A stretch of 64,000 nt of DNA from Micromonospora craniellae (GCF_014764405.1 NZ_CP061725.1:3534001-3598000); one strand, 5' to 3'; positions 35,617-43,848 are shown, counted from the first letter of the stretch. Program-made: numbers and translations. The notes: generated by a model from the sequence alone, not told the origin.

Positions 35617-35831
35617 CGTTCACGCTCCTGCTGAGTCGTCTGGATCGAGATCGCTCGGTTGGGGCACAGTTGCGCGGCCTCCCGGACGGCCGGGACCCGA
35701 TCCGGCTCCGGCTCGGCCACCAGCAGCACGACCGTCCCGTGGTCGTCCTCGTCGAACACCTCCGGTGCGAGCCGGACGCAGTGCCCGGCGCCGAGACAGC
35801 GCTCCGCCGCGACGGTGAGCAGGACCGTCAT
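35613..35831 (-). CDS. 3Fe-4S ferredoxin
   Basis: A 72-residue actinobacterial P450-type ferredoxin. The cluster ligands are in CLGAGHCVRLAPEVF (first two Cys) and AAQLCPNRAI (last Cys); the fourth ligand of 4Fe-4S types is missing, as expected for a 3Fe-4S protein. It is encoded 4 bases after the P450 gene and should pass electrons to it from a reductase encoded elsewhere. Confidence 0.9.
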   Translation of the reverse strand: MTVLLTVAAERCLGAGHCVRLAPEVFDEDDHGTVVLLVAEPEPDRVPAVREAAQLCPNRAISIQTTQQERER

Positions 35832-35835
35832 CGGG

Positions 35836-37029
35836 TCACCACCGCACCGGCAGCCGGCCGAGCCCGAACACCACGCCCTGCTTGACCGGGATCTGCTCGA
35901 CCGGCACGGCGACGTGCAGCCCGGGAATCCGGGTGAAGAGGGCACGCAGCGCGATCAGCAGTTCCAGCCGTCCGAGGTGCTGACCGACGCACTGGTGGAC
36001 GCCGAAGCCGAAGGTCAGGTGACCGCGCGCCGCCCGCCGTACGTCCAGCACGTCGGGGTGCGCGAACCGCTCGGCGTCCCGGTTGGCCGCAGGGAGCAGC
36101 AGGACGATGCCCTCGCCGGCCCGGATCAGCTCGCCGTCCACCTCCAGGTCGGCGGTGGCGACGCGGACCGTGGCGCCGGTGAGCGACAGGTACCGCAGCA
36201 GCTCCTCGACCGCGTCCGGCCAGCGCTCCGGCTCGGCCCGCAGCAGGTCGAGCTGGGTACGCTCGGCGAGCAGCGTGAGCACGCTCATGCCCAGCGTGTT
36301 GACGGTGATGTCCTGCCCGGCCAGCACGATGGCGATGCCGAGCCCGGCCGCCTCCTCGACGGTCAGCTCACCCTCGTCGATCCGCTCGACCAGATCCCGC
36401 AACTGGCCGTCCCGCAGGTCGTCCCGACCGTCGGTGAGCAGGTGGGTCAGGTAGCCGGTCATCGACCGGACCGGGTTGAACCGCTTGTAGGTGAGCGTCT
36501 GGAAGTGTTCGACGTCCGCCTCCGGCACTCCGAGCAGCCGGCCCAGCACCTCCGCGACCAGCGGCTTGGCGAACACGTCGAGCAGGTCCACCGGCGGCGA
36601 CTCGGCCAGCATCCGGTCCAGGTAGGCGTCGGTGCACCGGACGATCTCCGGTTCCCAGGCGCTGATCCGCTTGAAGGTCAGGCTGGGCAGCACCGCCCGC
36701 CGCTGCCGCGAGTGCGCCGGCGGATCTGTCCGCAGCAACGCCTCGATGGTCGCCGACCCGCTCTGCCGCAGCCCCGCCATGCCCGGCACCGGCAGCGGCA
36801 TGTTCGGCTGCCGTACGTCCACACTGGTGTCTGGGCTGGCCAGGATCGTCCGGGTCGCCGCGTACCCGGTGACCACCCACACCGGCCGGCCGTCGTACAG
36901 CCGCGCCCGGGTGACCGTCCCGCGTTCCCGCAGCTCCCGGTAGCCCTCCGGCGGCTGGTACGGACATCTGCGCGCCAAGGGCAGCTCGGGTAGCTGCGTA
37001 ACGTCTTCCGTGGCCACGGCTCCGCTCAC
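35836..37029 (-). CDS. Cytochrome P450
   Basis: A 397-residue bacterial class I P450. The heme-thiolate loop is FGFGVHQCVGQHLGR, the K-helix ExxR is EELLRY, and the I-helix reads LAGQDITVNTLG. In the I-helix the acidic residue is kept but the usual Thr next to it is Ile, which is uncommon. The GTG at 37029 is chosen because a purine-rich GGGGGAGAGAGGGG lies upstream; an ATG at 37062 has none. This is the first gene of the 16-gene operon. It probably hydroxylates or otherwise oxidises the lipid chain or final product. Confidence 0.9.
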   Translation of the reverse strand: MSGAVATEDVTQLPELPLARRCPYQPPEGYRELRERGTVTRARLYDGRPVWVVTGYAATRTILASPDTSVDVRQPNMPLPVPGMAGLRQSGSATIEALLRTDPPAHSRQRRAVLPSLTFKRISAWEPEIVRCTDAYLDRMLAESPPVDLLDVFAKPLVAEVLGRLLGVPEADVEHFQTLTYKRFNPVRSMTGYLTHLLTDGRDDLRDGQLRDLVERIDEGELTVEEAAGLGIAIVLAGQDITVNTLGMSVLTLLAERTQLDLLRAEPERWPDAVEELLRYLSLTGATVRVATADLEVDGELIRAGEGIVLLLPAANRDAERFAHPDVLDVRRAARGHLTFGFGVHQCVGQHLGRLELLIALRALFTRIPGLHVAVPVEQIPVKQGVVFGLGRLPVRW

Positions 37030-37062
37030 CGGTACCGCCCCTCTCTCCCCCGCTTGTCTCAT

Positions 37063-37439
37063 CGAAAGACGAGTCTGCGGAGGTGAGAGAGCTTCGATAA
37101 GGGGCCGCCGGGCGGCGGAAAGAGCGCCCGGCCGGGTATACCCGACCGGGTACGGACCGAAGTCCGGAACGCGACACCTCGCTGGTGTCGGGCGTCCGCT
37201 GCTGGTAAGCGCCGATTCCATCCCTGAACTACGCCGGGCCGGTTGAGCTGCGTTGATGCTCGCCGTCTGGGGCCGGCGACGTGGCTGCTGGAACCAGGAA
37301 CGCCCGTGATGACCAGCGCGAGGGTGCATAGCGCCTTCCGAAATGGATTCGTACCCTGTTCCGGGACGTCAGGGGTCAATGGTGGGAGGGCCGACGTCGT
37401 ACACGCAGCCGTGGACCGACTCGAACAGGTCGCGGCCGA
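37063..37439. promoter_or_regulatory. Promoter region between the P450 operon and the nuclease relic
   Basis: About 375 bases. It must carry the promoter of the 16-gene minus-strand operon and probably that of the rightward genes. No clear repeat or known operator is visible, and frames here are not convincing. Confidence 0.4.
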
Positions 37440-37633
37440 GTTGCTGCCGGCCCGATCGCTTCGAGGCCGACCGGCAACGGGACGTCCAGCTCCAACTGGA
37501 CGGATACGCCGTCCTGCGCTTCACCAACGCACGAGTAATCCACGACGTCGGCGCCGTGGTCCAGCAGATCGGTGCGTATCTGCGGAACCGTCGCCGGGGC
37601 ATACCGGAAGGACCTCTTCATGGCCGGCGATGA
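37440..37633 (+). pseudogene. DUF559/Vsr-like endonuclease, C-terminal relic
   Basis: The plus strand encodes DRFEADRQRDVQLQLDGYAV, then LRFTNARVIHDVGAVVQQI, which fits the end of DUF559 (Vsr/restriction-endonuclease-fold) proteins: RFExDRxRDxxLxxxGYxVLRFT. The upstream acidic residues of the nuclease core (the D...ExD/ExK part) are missing, and sequence before 37440 gives no family pattern, so it is truncated. Its frame runs 14 bases into the next gene, with stop at 37631-37633 past the ATG at 37620. This suggests an original operon of nuclease, wHTH protein and ATPase. Confidence 0.55.
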
Positions 37634-38312
37634 CCTGACCGCATCCGAGAACGCGATCCTCGTCGTGCTGATGGCCGAGGCGCGGGAGGTGCTGAACACC
37701 GATCTGCGTCAGCGGTACGGCCTGGACGTCCGCAAGCCGCAACGGGACAAGCTCACCCGCCTGCACTACGTGGCCAGCCGTAAGAGCGGCTCGACCTACG
37801 CCCTCCAACTCGACGACAAGGGCTGGGTACGGGTGCAGAACGAACTCGACTTCACGTTGCGTGGGGCGTCGGCGCTCGGCGCGGCGCTGACCGCCCTGCA
37901 CGGTAACCTTCGTGACCGCGTGCTGGCGCGCAGCGGCTGCGCCACGCTGACCGAACTCTTCGCGCTCAGCGACGTCCGCGCGCCGGCACCCACCCCGTCG
38001 TCCGAGCCGATCGGGTCAGCGCCCACCCCGGCCGGGCCAGCCGAACCGGCCGGGTCGCTGCGGGCCCGCGTGGTCAGCGCCTACCACGCACTCGCCGCCG
38101 AGCCCGGTGCGTGGGTGAACCTGCGCCGGCTGCGCCCGTTCTTCGCCGACGTGCACCGCGACGACCTGGACGACGCGCTGCGCCGGCTCATCCGCGAGGA
38201 GGGCGTCACGCTGGCCCCCGAGTCCAACCAGAAGACGCTCACCGAGGCGGACATCGCGGCGGCGTTGCGGGTCGGCGGGCAGGACAACCACCTCTTGGCG
38301 ATCGGCGTGTGA
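37620..38312 (+). CDS. Tandem winged-helix-like protein of the ATPase operon
   Basis: A 230-residue protein of unknown family. Residues about 5-75 (LTASENAILVVLMAEAREVL, LTRLHYVASRK) and about 150-230 (RARVVSAYHALAAEPGAWVN, LDDALRRLIREEGVTL) both read like winged-helix domains, separated by an Ala/Pro-rich linker (residues about 125-155). The ATG at 37620 has GGAAGGA upstream. Its stop overlaps the ATPase ATG by one base, so the pair is translationally coupled. A role as DNA-binding or regulatory partner of the ATPase is inference. Confidence 0.7.
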   Translation: MAGDDLTASENAILVVLMAEAREVLNTDLRQRYGLDVRKPQRDKLTRLHYVASRKSGSTYALQLDDKGWVRVQNELDFTLRGASALGAALTALHGNLRDRVLARSGCATLTELFALSDVRAPAPTPSSEPIGSAPTPAGPAEPAGSLRARVVSAYHALAAEPGAWVNLRRLRPFFADVHRDDLDDALRRLIREEGVTLAPESNQKTLTEADIAAALRVGGQDNHLLAIGV

Positions 38313-41300
38313 TGCGCGAGGCGGAGCACGCCGCGCTGGCGGCACTGCGGTTCAACTGGGCACCGGTTCCCGACGACGTGTGGCGACCGCTGCCCTTCCA
38401 CGTCGACGGACTGCACGAACCGGTCCTCGGGGAGGTGCTCGCCGCAGTGGCCGAGGCCGGCACCGGCACCGGCGGCAGTCCGCTCGGCCTGGTCGTGCGG
38501 GGCCAGCGCGGGTCCGGCAAGACCCACCTGCTCGGTTGGGTACGCCAGCAGGTGCAGGACCAGGGCGGCTACTTCTTCCTGGTCAGCCTGCTGGACGCCG
38601 GTACGTTCTGGGACAGCGTGCGGGACGCTATGACGGACGGTCTCGCCCGACCGGTGCCCGGCACTCAGGAGACCCAGCTCAAGCTGCTGCTGCGCCGGCT
38701 CTCGACGCTTGTGGGCGCACCTCGTGCGGCCCGCCGAGCCGTGATGGGCGAGACCGAGCTGACCCGGGCGGTGTTGGACGCCTTCCTCAACGGGCTCGGT
38801 GCCTTCGACCGGCACGTGGCCCGGACGTGCCAGGAGACCGCCCGAGCGCTGGCGCTGAACGCCTCCGAGGACATCAACCAGCGGGACGTCGCGGAGAACT
38901 ACTTCAGCTGCGGCGAGGAGGTGGTGCCCGGTGAACGCGCGGCCTGGGGCATGCGCCGCGCCCCGCGTACCGCCCAGCAGATCGTGCAGGACCTCTCCTG
39001 GCTGCTGGCGCTCACCGGCCCGTCGGTGGTGGCGATCGACCAGGTCGACACGTTGATCGCCCAACTCGCGATCCAGAGCGATCCGACCGTGGTGGGCGCC
39101 GCCGCGATGAGTCCGGAGCAGACGCTGATGCTGGCCCGAATGGCGGACGGCCTGATGTCGTTGCGCCAGACCACCCGGCGGACGCTGACGGTCCTGGCCT
39201 GCATCCCCAACTCGTGGACGATCATCAGGTCCACCGCCGCCGACACCGTGGCCGACCGGTTCCGGGAGACGCCGCCGCTGCGCCGGATCGACGACGCCGA
39301 CCTCGCCCGGGCGATCATCGAGAAGCGCTTCACGCTCCGCTACCGGGAGGTCGGCTTCGAACCGCCGTACCCCTCCTGGCCGGTGTCCCCGCGTGCCTTC
39401 GTCGAGGCGGGGACCTTCACGCCCCGGCAGCTCCTCATCGAGATCGACCGGCACATCCGGGCCTGCCTCGCCGACGACGAGGTCCGGGAAATGGTCAGCC
39501 TCGGCGAACCGCCCGTTGCGGAACCTCGCGCGCCCCGGCCCGCCCCGGTCACCGCCTCGCCCGGGGAGATGGACCATTACGATGCCCGGTTTGCCGAGCT
39601 GAGGGCCGCCGCCGACATCGCCGCCCCGCTGGCGCGTTCGTCCGAGGACGAGGCGATGCCGCCGCTGCTCGCCGCCGGGCTGACCGCGTGGATCCTGGAA
39701 CGGGGCGATGCCGGGGAGGCGTTCAGCGTCGACCCGCCCCCGAGCACCGACCCGCCGCTGCACGCCCGGCTCCGGCTGACGCTCGACGAGCGCACCGAGG
39801 ACCAGGTGCACTGGTGCTTCCGGGCGATCAGCGACGAGCACCACGGCAACGCCGCGCTGGCCCGACTCCGCAAGGCATGCGTCTCCGCCGCCCTCACCAA
39901 CGGCCTGCCCAAACGCAAGCTGTTTCTGCTGCGCAACCGCGAATGGTCGACCAGCGCGGGCACCCGGAAGGCCACCATCGCCTTCACCGAGGCCGGTGGG
40001 CAGACCATCGGCATCGACGACGAGGACCTGCGTACCCTCTCGGCGCTACAGGTCATGCTCGGTGAGGCCACCATGGAGCTCCAGGGATGGCTGGCCGACC
40101 GTCGACCCACCCGGGACCTCAAGTTCCTGCAACACGCGCTCGCCGACGTGGACAACTGGACCACGGACGGCTCGGACGGTGCGCCGACCTCGCCGCCCGC
40201 CGACAGCGCCCAACCGGTCGACGGTGCCCCACCGGCGGACAGTGCTCAGCGAGCCGTCGCCGGGTCGTCGGGGGAGCCGGCTTTCACCATCGGGTACGGC
40301 TACGACGACGACAGGCCCGCGCCGCTGGCGCTCGAAGCACTCCGCAAACACACGACGATCTTCGCCGGATCGGGCTCGGGCAAGACCGTGCTCATCCGCC
40401 GCATCGTCGAGGAGTGTGCCCTCCAGGGTGTCTCCGCCATCGTCCTTGACCCCAACAACGACCTGGCCCGACTCGGTGAGGGCTGGCCCACCCCGCCGAC
40501 CCAGTGGCGGCCGGGCGACGAGGCCAAGGCGCAGGACTACCTCGCCCACACCGATGTCGTCGTCTGGACGCCACGACGCACCTCGGGCCGCCCGCTGAGC
40601 TTCCAACCGCTGCCGGACTTCACCAGCGTGCGAGATGACCCGGACGAGTTCGGCGAGGCGGTGGAGGCGGCCGTCGCGTCCCTCGCGCCCCGCGCCCTGG
40701 TCACCGGCCGAGCCACCAAGGCACATCTGGGCCTGGCCGTGCTGCGCAAGGCTGTCGAACACTACGGCCGACGCGGCGGCTCCCGCCTGAAGGGCCTCAT
40801 CGACACCCTGGCCGACCTGCCGGACGGCCTCATCGACCTCGACGACGCCGACAAGATCGGTCTCAGCCTCGCGCAGACGTTGACCGCCGCCATGGTCAAC
40901 GATCCGCTCTTCGGTGGCGAGGGCACCCCGATGGACCCCGGTGTCCTGCTCACCCCCGCGCCCGGCAAGCGGGCCCGGATCTCCGTGATCAGCCTCGTCG
41001 GCCTGCCCTCTGACGACGTACGCCAGAGCTTCGTCAACCAACTCCAGATGGCGCTCTTCGCCTGGATCAAGCGGAACCCGGCCGGGGACCGGCCACTGTT
41101 GGGCCTGCTCATCATGGACGAGGCCCAGACGTTCGCACCGTCCGGCGGGATGACCGCCTGCACCCAGAGCACGCTGGCCCTGGTCGCCCAGGCGAGGAAG
41201 TACGGACTCGGGCTGGTCTTCGCGACCCAGGCGCCGAAGGGCCTGCACAACCGCATCCCCGGCAACGCCGCGACGCAGCTGTACGGACTGATGAACAGCC

Positions 41301-41554
41301 CGATCCAGATCGATGCGGCCCGCGAGATGGCCCGCGCCAAGGGCGGAGACGTACCCGACATCTCCCGGCTCACCGTCGGCGAGTTCTACCTCGCCGCCGA
41401 AGGCGCCGCACCGCGAAAGATCAGGACCCCACTCGCGCTGAGCCACCACCCGCGCAGCCCGCTGACCGTCGAGGAGGTGCTGACCCGCGCACGCGGCACC
41501 GACCGCACGGAGTTCCCCGACTTCGGCACACAGATCGACGCCCGATGCCGATAG
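38312..41554 (+). CDS. Large protein with two P-loop ATPase modules (AAA-like plus HerA/FtsK-like)
   Basis: A 1,080-residue protein. The N-terminal module has Walker A GQRGSGKTHLLGW (Lys70) and a Walker B-like VVAIDQVDTL, then a sensor-like region (VLACIPNSWTIIRS). A middle region of about 200 residues is poorly characterised. The C-terminal module has Walker A FAGSGSGKTVLIRR (Lys691), Walker B LLIMDEAQTFAP (Asp936/Glu937) and GLVFATQAPKG, as in HerA/DUF87 and FtsK/VirB4 translocases. Such enzymes pump DNA along a hexamer. The N-terminal AAA could sense or load. It is coupled to the wHTH gene upstream. Both P-loops appear intact. Confidence 0.8.
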   Translation: MREAEHAALAALRFNWAPVPDDVWRPLPFHVDGLHEPVLGEVLAAVAEAGTGTGGSPLGLVVRGQRGSGKTHLLGWVRQQVQDQGGYFFLVSLLDAGTFWDSVRDAMTDGLARPVPGTQETQLKLLLRRLSTLVGAPRAARRAVMGETELTRAVLDAFLNGLGAFDRHVARTCQETARALALNASEDINQRDVAENYFSCGEEVVPGERAAWGMRRAPRTAQQIVQDLSWLLALTGPSVVAIDQVDTLIAQLAIQSDPTVVGAAAMSPEQTLMLARMADGLMSLRQTTRRTLTVLACIPNSWTIIRSTAADTVADRFRETPPLRRIDDADLARAIIEKRFTLRYREVGFEPPYPSWPVSPRAFVEAGTFTPRQLLIEIDRHIRACLADDEVREMVSLGEPPVAEPRAPRPAPVTASPGEMDHYDARFAELRAAADIAAPLARSSEDEAMPPLLAAGLTAWILERGDAGEAFSVDPPPSTDPPLHARLRLTLDERTEDQVHWCFRAISDEHHGNAALARLRKACVSAALTNGLPKRKLFLLRNREWSTSAGTRKATIAFTEAGGQTIGIDDEDLRTLSALQVMLGEATMELQGWLADRRPTRDLKFLQHALADVDNWTTDGSDGAPTSPPADSAQPVDGAPPADSAQRAVAGSSGEPAFTIGYGYDDDRPAPLALEALRKHTTIFAGSGSGKTVLIRRIVEECALQGVSAIVLDPNNDLARLGEGWPTPPTQWRPGDEAKAQDYLAHTDVVVWTPRRTSGRPLSFQPLPDFTSVRDDPDEFGEAVEAAVASLAPRALVTGRATKAHLGLAVLRKAVEHYGRRGGSRLKGLIDTLADLPDGLIDLDDADKIGLSLAQTLTAAMVNDPLFGGEGTPMDPGVLLTPAPGKRARISVISLVGLPSDDVRQSFVNQLQMALFAWIKRNPAGDRPLLGLLIMDEAQTFAPSGGMTACTQSTLALVAQARKYGLGLVFATQAPKGLHNRIPGNAATQLYGLMNSPIQIDAAREMARAKGGDVPDISRLTVGEFYLAAEGAAPRKIRTPLALSHHPRSPLTVEEVLTRARGTDRTEFPDFGTQIDARCR

Positions 41555-41885
41555 CTCGGCGACGAGGACCCAGATGTGGCCGCCAGTCTCGCTGTGATGC
41601 GCGCATGACCTGGTGGATGTCAATTCGCGATCCCTCGATTCCCGCTCGGAAGGATAGCCTTACCTAAATAGCGATAATTAGCGTAGCCTTTCCTTTGTTC
41701 GGGTTTCGTTGATGGGCTATAAGCCTGTTCCTCTGCCGGCGTAGAACGCCTGTGAGCAGCAACGATGGTGTGCTCACCCACCGCGTCCCGTGCGGGCGAA
41801 TTCACTCTCGAAGCTCGTGAACTTGCTACGCTCACCTTGTTCGTGTCACGCTGAATCAGCATGGCGAGCAATGAGCGGAGGAATC
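41555..41885. promoter_or_regulatory. Upstream region of the DUF1540 gene
   Basis: Some 330 bases between the ATPase stop and the DUF1540 start, with lower GC around 41650-41700. It contains the candidate iron box at 41649-41667. No coding frame is convincing. Confidence 0.45.
41649..41667. promoter_or_regulatory. Candidate iron box (IdeR/DmdR site) 1
   Basis: GAAGGATAGCCTTACCTAA matches the IdeR/DmdR consensus TTAGGTTAGSCTAACCTAA at 15 of 19 positions. It lies 219 bases upstream of the DUF1540 start. Confidence 0.55.
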
Positions 41886-42182
41886 ATGAAGACTCTTTTG
41901 CAGATGCCTGCAGTGCGCGAGTGCGCCGCAATCTCATGTAGCTTCAACGACGGTGGTTGTCACGCCCCGGCCGTGACCGTTGCGGCGGCGGGTGAGGCCG
42001 CGTCGTGCGCGACGTTCGTGGAGTCGCCGATTCGCGGCGGCATCGCAGAGATCACCGGCACCGTCGGCGCGTGCGCCCGCACGGACTGCTCGCACAACAA
42101 GAATCTGGCCTGCAAGGCCCCGTCGGTCCAGGTCGGGTCCGGTGTAACCGTCAGTGACTGCCTGACCTACCAGCCGATCTGA
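41886..42182 (+). CDS. DUF1540-domain protein with two Cys-rich repeats
   Basis: A 98-residue protein. Two copies of a Cys-rich unit are visible: VRECAAISCSFNDGGCHAPA followed by AASCATFVES, and VGACARTDCSHNKNLACKAP followed by VSDCLTYQPI. Each keeps the C-x4/5-C-x5/7-C...C spacing of DUF1540, which is thought to bind a metal ion. ATG at 41886 follows GCGGAGG. Iron-box-like sites lie upstream and just downstream, so iron-linked regulation is plausible. Function is unknown. Confidence 0.85.
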   Translation: MKTLLQMPAVRECAAISCSFNDGGCHAPAVTVAAAGEAASCATFVESPIRGGIAEITGTVGACARTDCSHNKNLACKAPSVQVGSGVTVSDCLTYQPI

Positions 42183-42217
42183 CCGGGCCGGGGTCGGCCC
42201 TCCACCGCAGCCTTGAA

Positions 42218-42236
42218 TCAGGTAAGGCTTACCTAT
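42218..42236. promoter_or_regulatory. Candidate iron box (IdeR/DmdR site) 2
   Basis: TCAGGTAAGGCTTACCTAT: the core AGGTAAG-G-CTTACCT is a perfect 7-1-7 palindrome, and the full site matches the iron-box consensus at 15 of 19 positions. It ends 45 bases before the GTG at 42281, the position of a repressor site. Confidence 0.7.
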
Positions 42237-42280
42237 TATGGTGAGTCGACGCTTGTTGGCTGCGGTGGAAGGAGGCCGAT

Positions 42281-42808
42281 GTGGCACCCGATGCTGAGCA
42301 GTCGTCCCTGCTCACCGACGTCGAGCGGTCGGTCGAGGCGGTCAGGGTCCGCACCATCCTCGCGGCGGCCACCTCGCTGCGACTGAGGGTCACCGACACC
42401 GACACCGACCTGATCGACGCGCACGCCACACTGCCCGATGGCACGGTCGTCGTCGCCGTCGACGCGATGACCACTTTCGGCGGTCTGCTGGTCGCGGCAC
42501 GGGGAGCCGGCGGTGCGGTCCAACTCGATGTCACCGATCTGGCGCCGGTGCCGATACGTGACCGGGTGCGCGCGTGGTTGACCCTGACCGGAAGCGTGGT
42601 CCGCTTCAACCCCGAGGCGCTCGACACATGTGACCACGACGCCGTCGTTGCGTTGCTCCGCCTGCCGCCGGTGGCTCTCTGGGCGATCGAGCCCGACACC
42701 GTCGGTATCCGACGCGGCGAGGTCACCACGAAGATTCCGATTGCAGCCTACCGCGCGGCCCGTCCCGACCCGGCCGCACCGTCGAGGCCGCACACCTGGC
42801 ACGCCTGA
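42281..42808 (+). CDS. Hypothetical protein behind an iron box (DUF2470-like end)
   Basis: A 175-residue protein. The GTG at 42281 is preceded by GGAAGGAGG. The C-terminal half (CDHDAVVALLRLPPVALWAI, then EPDTVGIRRGEV) recalls the DUF2470/heme-utilisation proteins often found near siderophore or heme genes, but the match is weak. The N-terminal half has no recognised motif. A perfect palindromic iron box sits directly upstream, so it is probably repressed by iron-loaded IdeR/DmdR. Confidence 0.6.
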   Translation: MAPDAEQSSLLTDVERSVEAVRVRTILAAATSLRLRVTDTDTDLIDAHATLPDGTVVVAVDAMTTFGGLLVAARGAGGAVQLDVTDLAPVPIRDRVRAWLTLTGSVVRFNPEALDTCDHDAVVALLRLPPVALWAIEPDTVGIRRGEVTTKIPIAAYRAARPDPAAPSRPHTWHA

Positions 42809-42877
42809 CGTGCAGGGGAGCCCGTTCCCCGCGCTGTCGCGGTGTCCAGGGGTATCACTCCGGTCGGACGGCCCGGG

Positions 42878-43182
42878 TCAGCGGACGTAGACCGCGACAG
42901 GGTGAGGGCCGTCGGTGCGTACCTCGATCTCGGTGTCGAAGATGTCCTGGAGAGTGGTGGGATTCATCAGCTCGGCCGGGGTACCGGTGTGGGCGAGTCG
43001 ACCGCCGGTGAGGGCGACCACCCGGTCGGCGTGGGCGGCGGCGAAGTTGATGTCGTGGATGACGATGACGATGGTCTTTCCGAGGTCGTCGGCGGCGCGG
43101 CGGAGCTGCCGCATCATCGCCACCGCGTGCCGCATGTCGAGGTTGTTGAGGGGTTCGTCGAGTAGGACGACGTCGGTGTCCG
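42878..43182 (-). pseudogene. Siderophore/iron ABC transporter ATPase, C-terminal fragment
   Basis: The minus strand reads DTDVVLLDEPLNNLDMRHAV (Walker B and D-loop), LGKTIVIVIHDINFAAAHAD (H-loop His) and a C-terminal segment ending DGPHPVAVYVR. This is a FepC/FecE-type iron transporter ATPase. Walker A, Q-loop and signature motif are missing and no start is present, so the gene is beheaded. Together with the iron boxes it suggests that an iron-uptake locus once lay here and was partly lost, perhaps when the toxin-antitoxin genes arrived. Confidence 0.8.
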
Positions 43183-43301
43183 GACCCGAGCCGAAGCCCG
43201 AACACTTCATCGCCGAAGCCCACCGGGCCCAGGCAGCTTAGAAACCCTCCACGCTTCCAGGGATTGACACCGCCGGACGCTGCTGGTGCCACGCCGGTCC
43301 G

Positions 43302-43559
43302 CTATCGGTCGCCATAGTGGTAGCGGCAGGCGACGATCTTTACGTCCTCCTTGGTGATCCGGTACACCAGCCGGTGTTCGCGGTCGATCCGGCGGGACCA
43401 GAAGCCGGACAGCTCGCCCCGCAGGGGCTCCGGCTTGCCGATGCCCTCGTACCCGTTGCGCATCACGTCCGCGATCAGGTCGTTGATGCGCTTGACCAGC
43501 TTGCGGTCGGTGTGGCTGAGGTACTGGCTCCAGGCTGTCGCGGTGAAGACCAGCCTCAC
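43302..43559 (-). CDS. yoeB: YoeB-family mRNA interferase toxin 1
   Basis: An 85-residue toxin of the Txe/YoeB group: LVFTATAWSQYLSHTDRKLV, RINDLIADVMRNG, GKPEPLRGELSGFWSRRID, EHRLVYRI and a C-terminal CRYHYGDR with the catalytic Glu, Arg, His and Tyr residues. It binds ribosomes and cuts mRNA in the A site. The start overlaps the antitoxin stop by 4 bases. It is paralogous to the toxin at 44417. Confidence 0.93.
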   Translation of the reverse strand: MRLVFTATAWSQYLSHTDRKLVKRINDLIADVMRNGYEGIGKPEPLRGELSGFWSRRIDREHRLVYRITKEDVKIVACRYHYGDR

Positions 43560-43831
43560 GCGGCGTCCCGCCGGGCGTCCGGGTCGGTCAGCTCCCGCTC
43601 GGCCGTGTCGCCCTGCTCAAGCTCCGCGATCGATCGACGGAGGGCTGCGGCGTTGCTGGGGCTGCGCAGGAGGTACTCGGTTTCCTTCATCGACTCGTAC
43701 TCGGCAAGCGACACGATCACCACCGGCTCGTGGCCAGACCGGGTCACCACCACCTCCTCGGCGTCGTCGATGACGCTGTCGAGTTCGGCCGCCAGGTTCT
43801 GGCGTAGCTGGGTGAAGTTCACGGTCCGCAT
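43556..43831 (-). CDS. yefM: YefM/Phd-family antitoxin 1
   Basis: A 91-residue antitoxin: N-terminal DNA-binding Phd fold (MRTVNFTQLRQNLAAELDSV), VVVTRSGHEPVVIVSLAEYESM, and an acidic, flexible C-terminal toxin-binding tail (ELEQGDTAERELTD). It is expressed with the toxin behind it and represses its own operon, most likely at the palindrome 43849-43864 just upstream. Confidence 0.93.
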   Translation of the reverse strand: MRTVNFTQLRQNLAAELDSVIDDAEEVVVTRSGHEPVVIVSLAEYESMKETEYLLRSPSNAAALRRSIAELEQGDTAERELTDPDARRDAA

Positions 43832-43848
43832 GACCACCTCCAGGGAAA

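Noticed and set aside
38081..39844. 587-residue minus-strand frame opposite the ATPase gene
   Set aside because: Shadow composition; the plus strand carries both Walker motif sets.
41620..41871. 83-residue minus-strand frame upstream of DUF1540
   Set aside because: It runs across the candidate iron box and promoter zone and has no ribosome-binding site or family.
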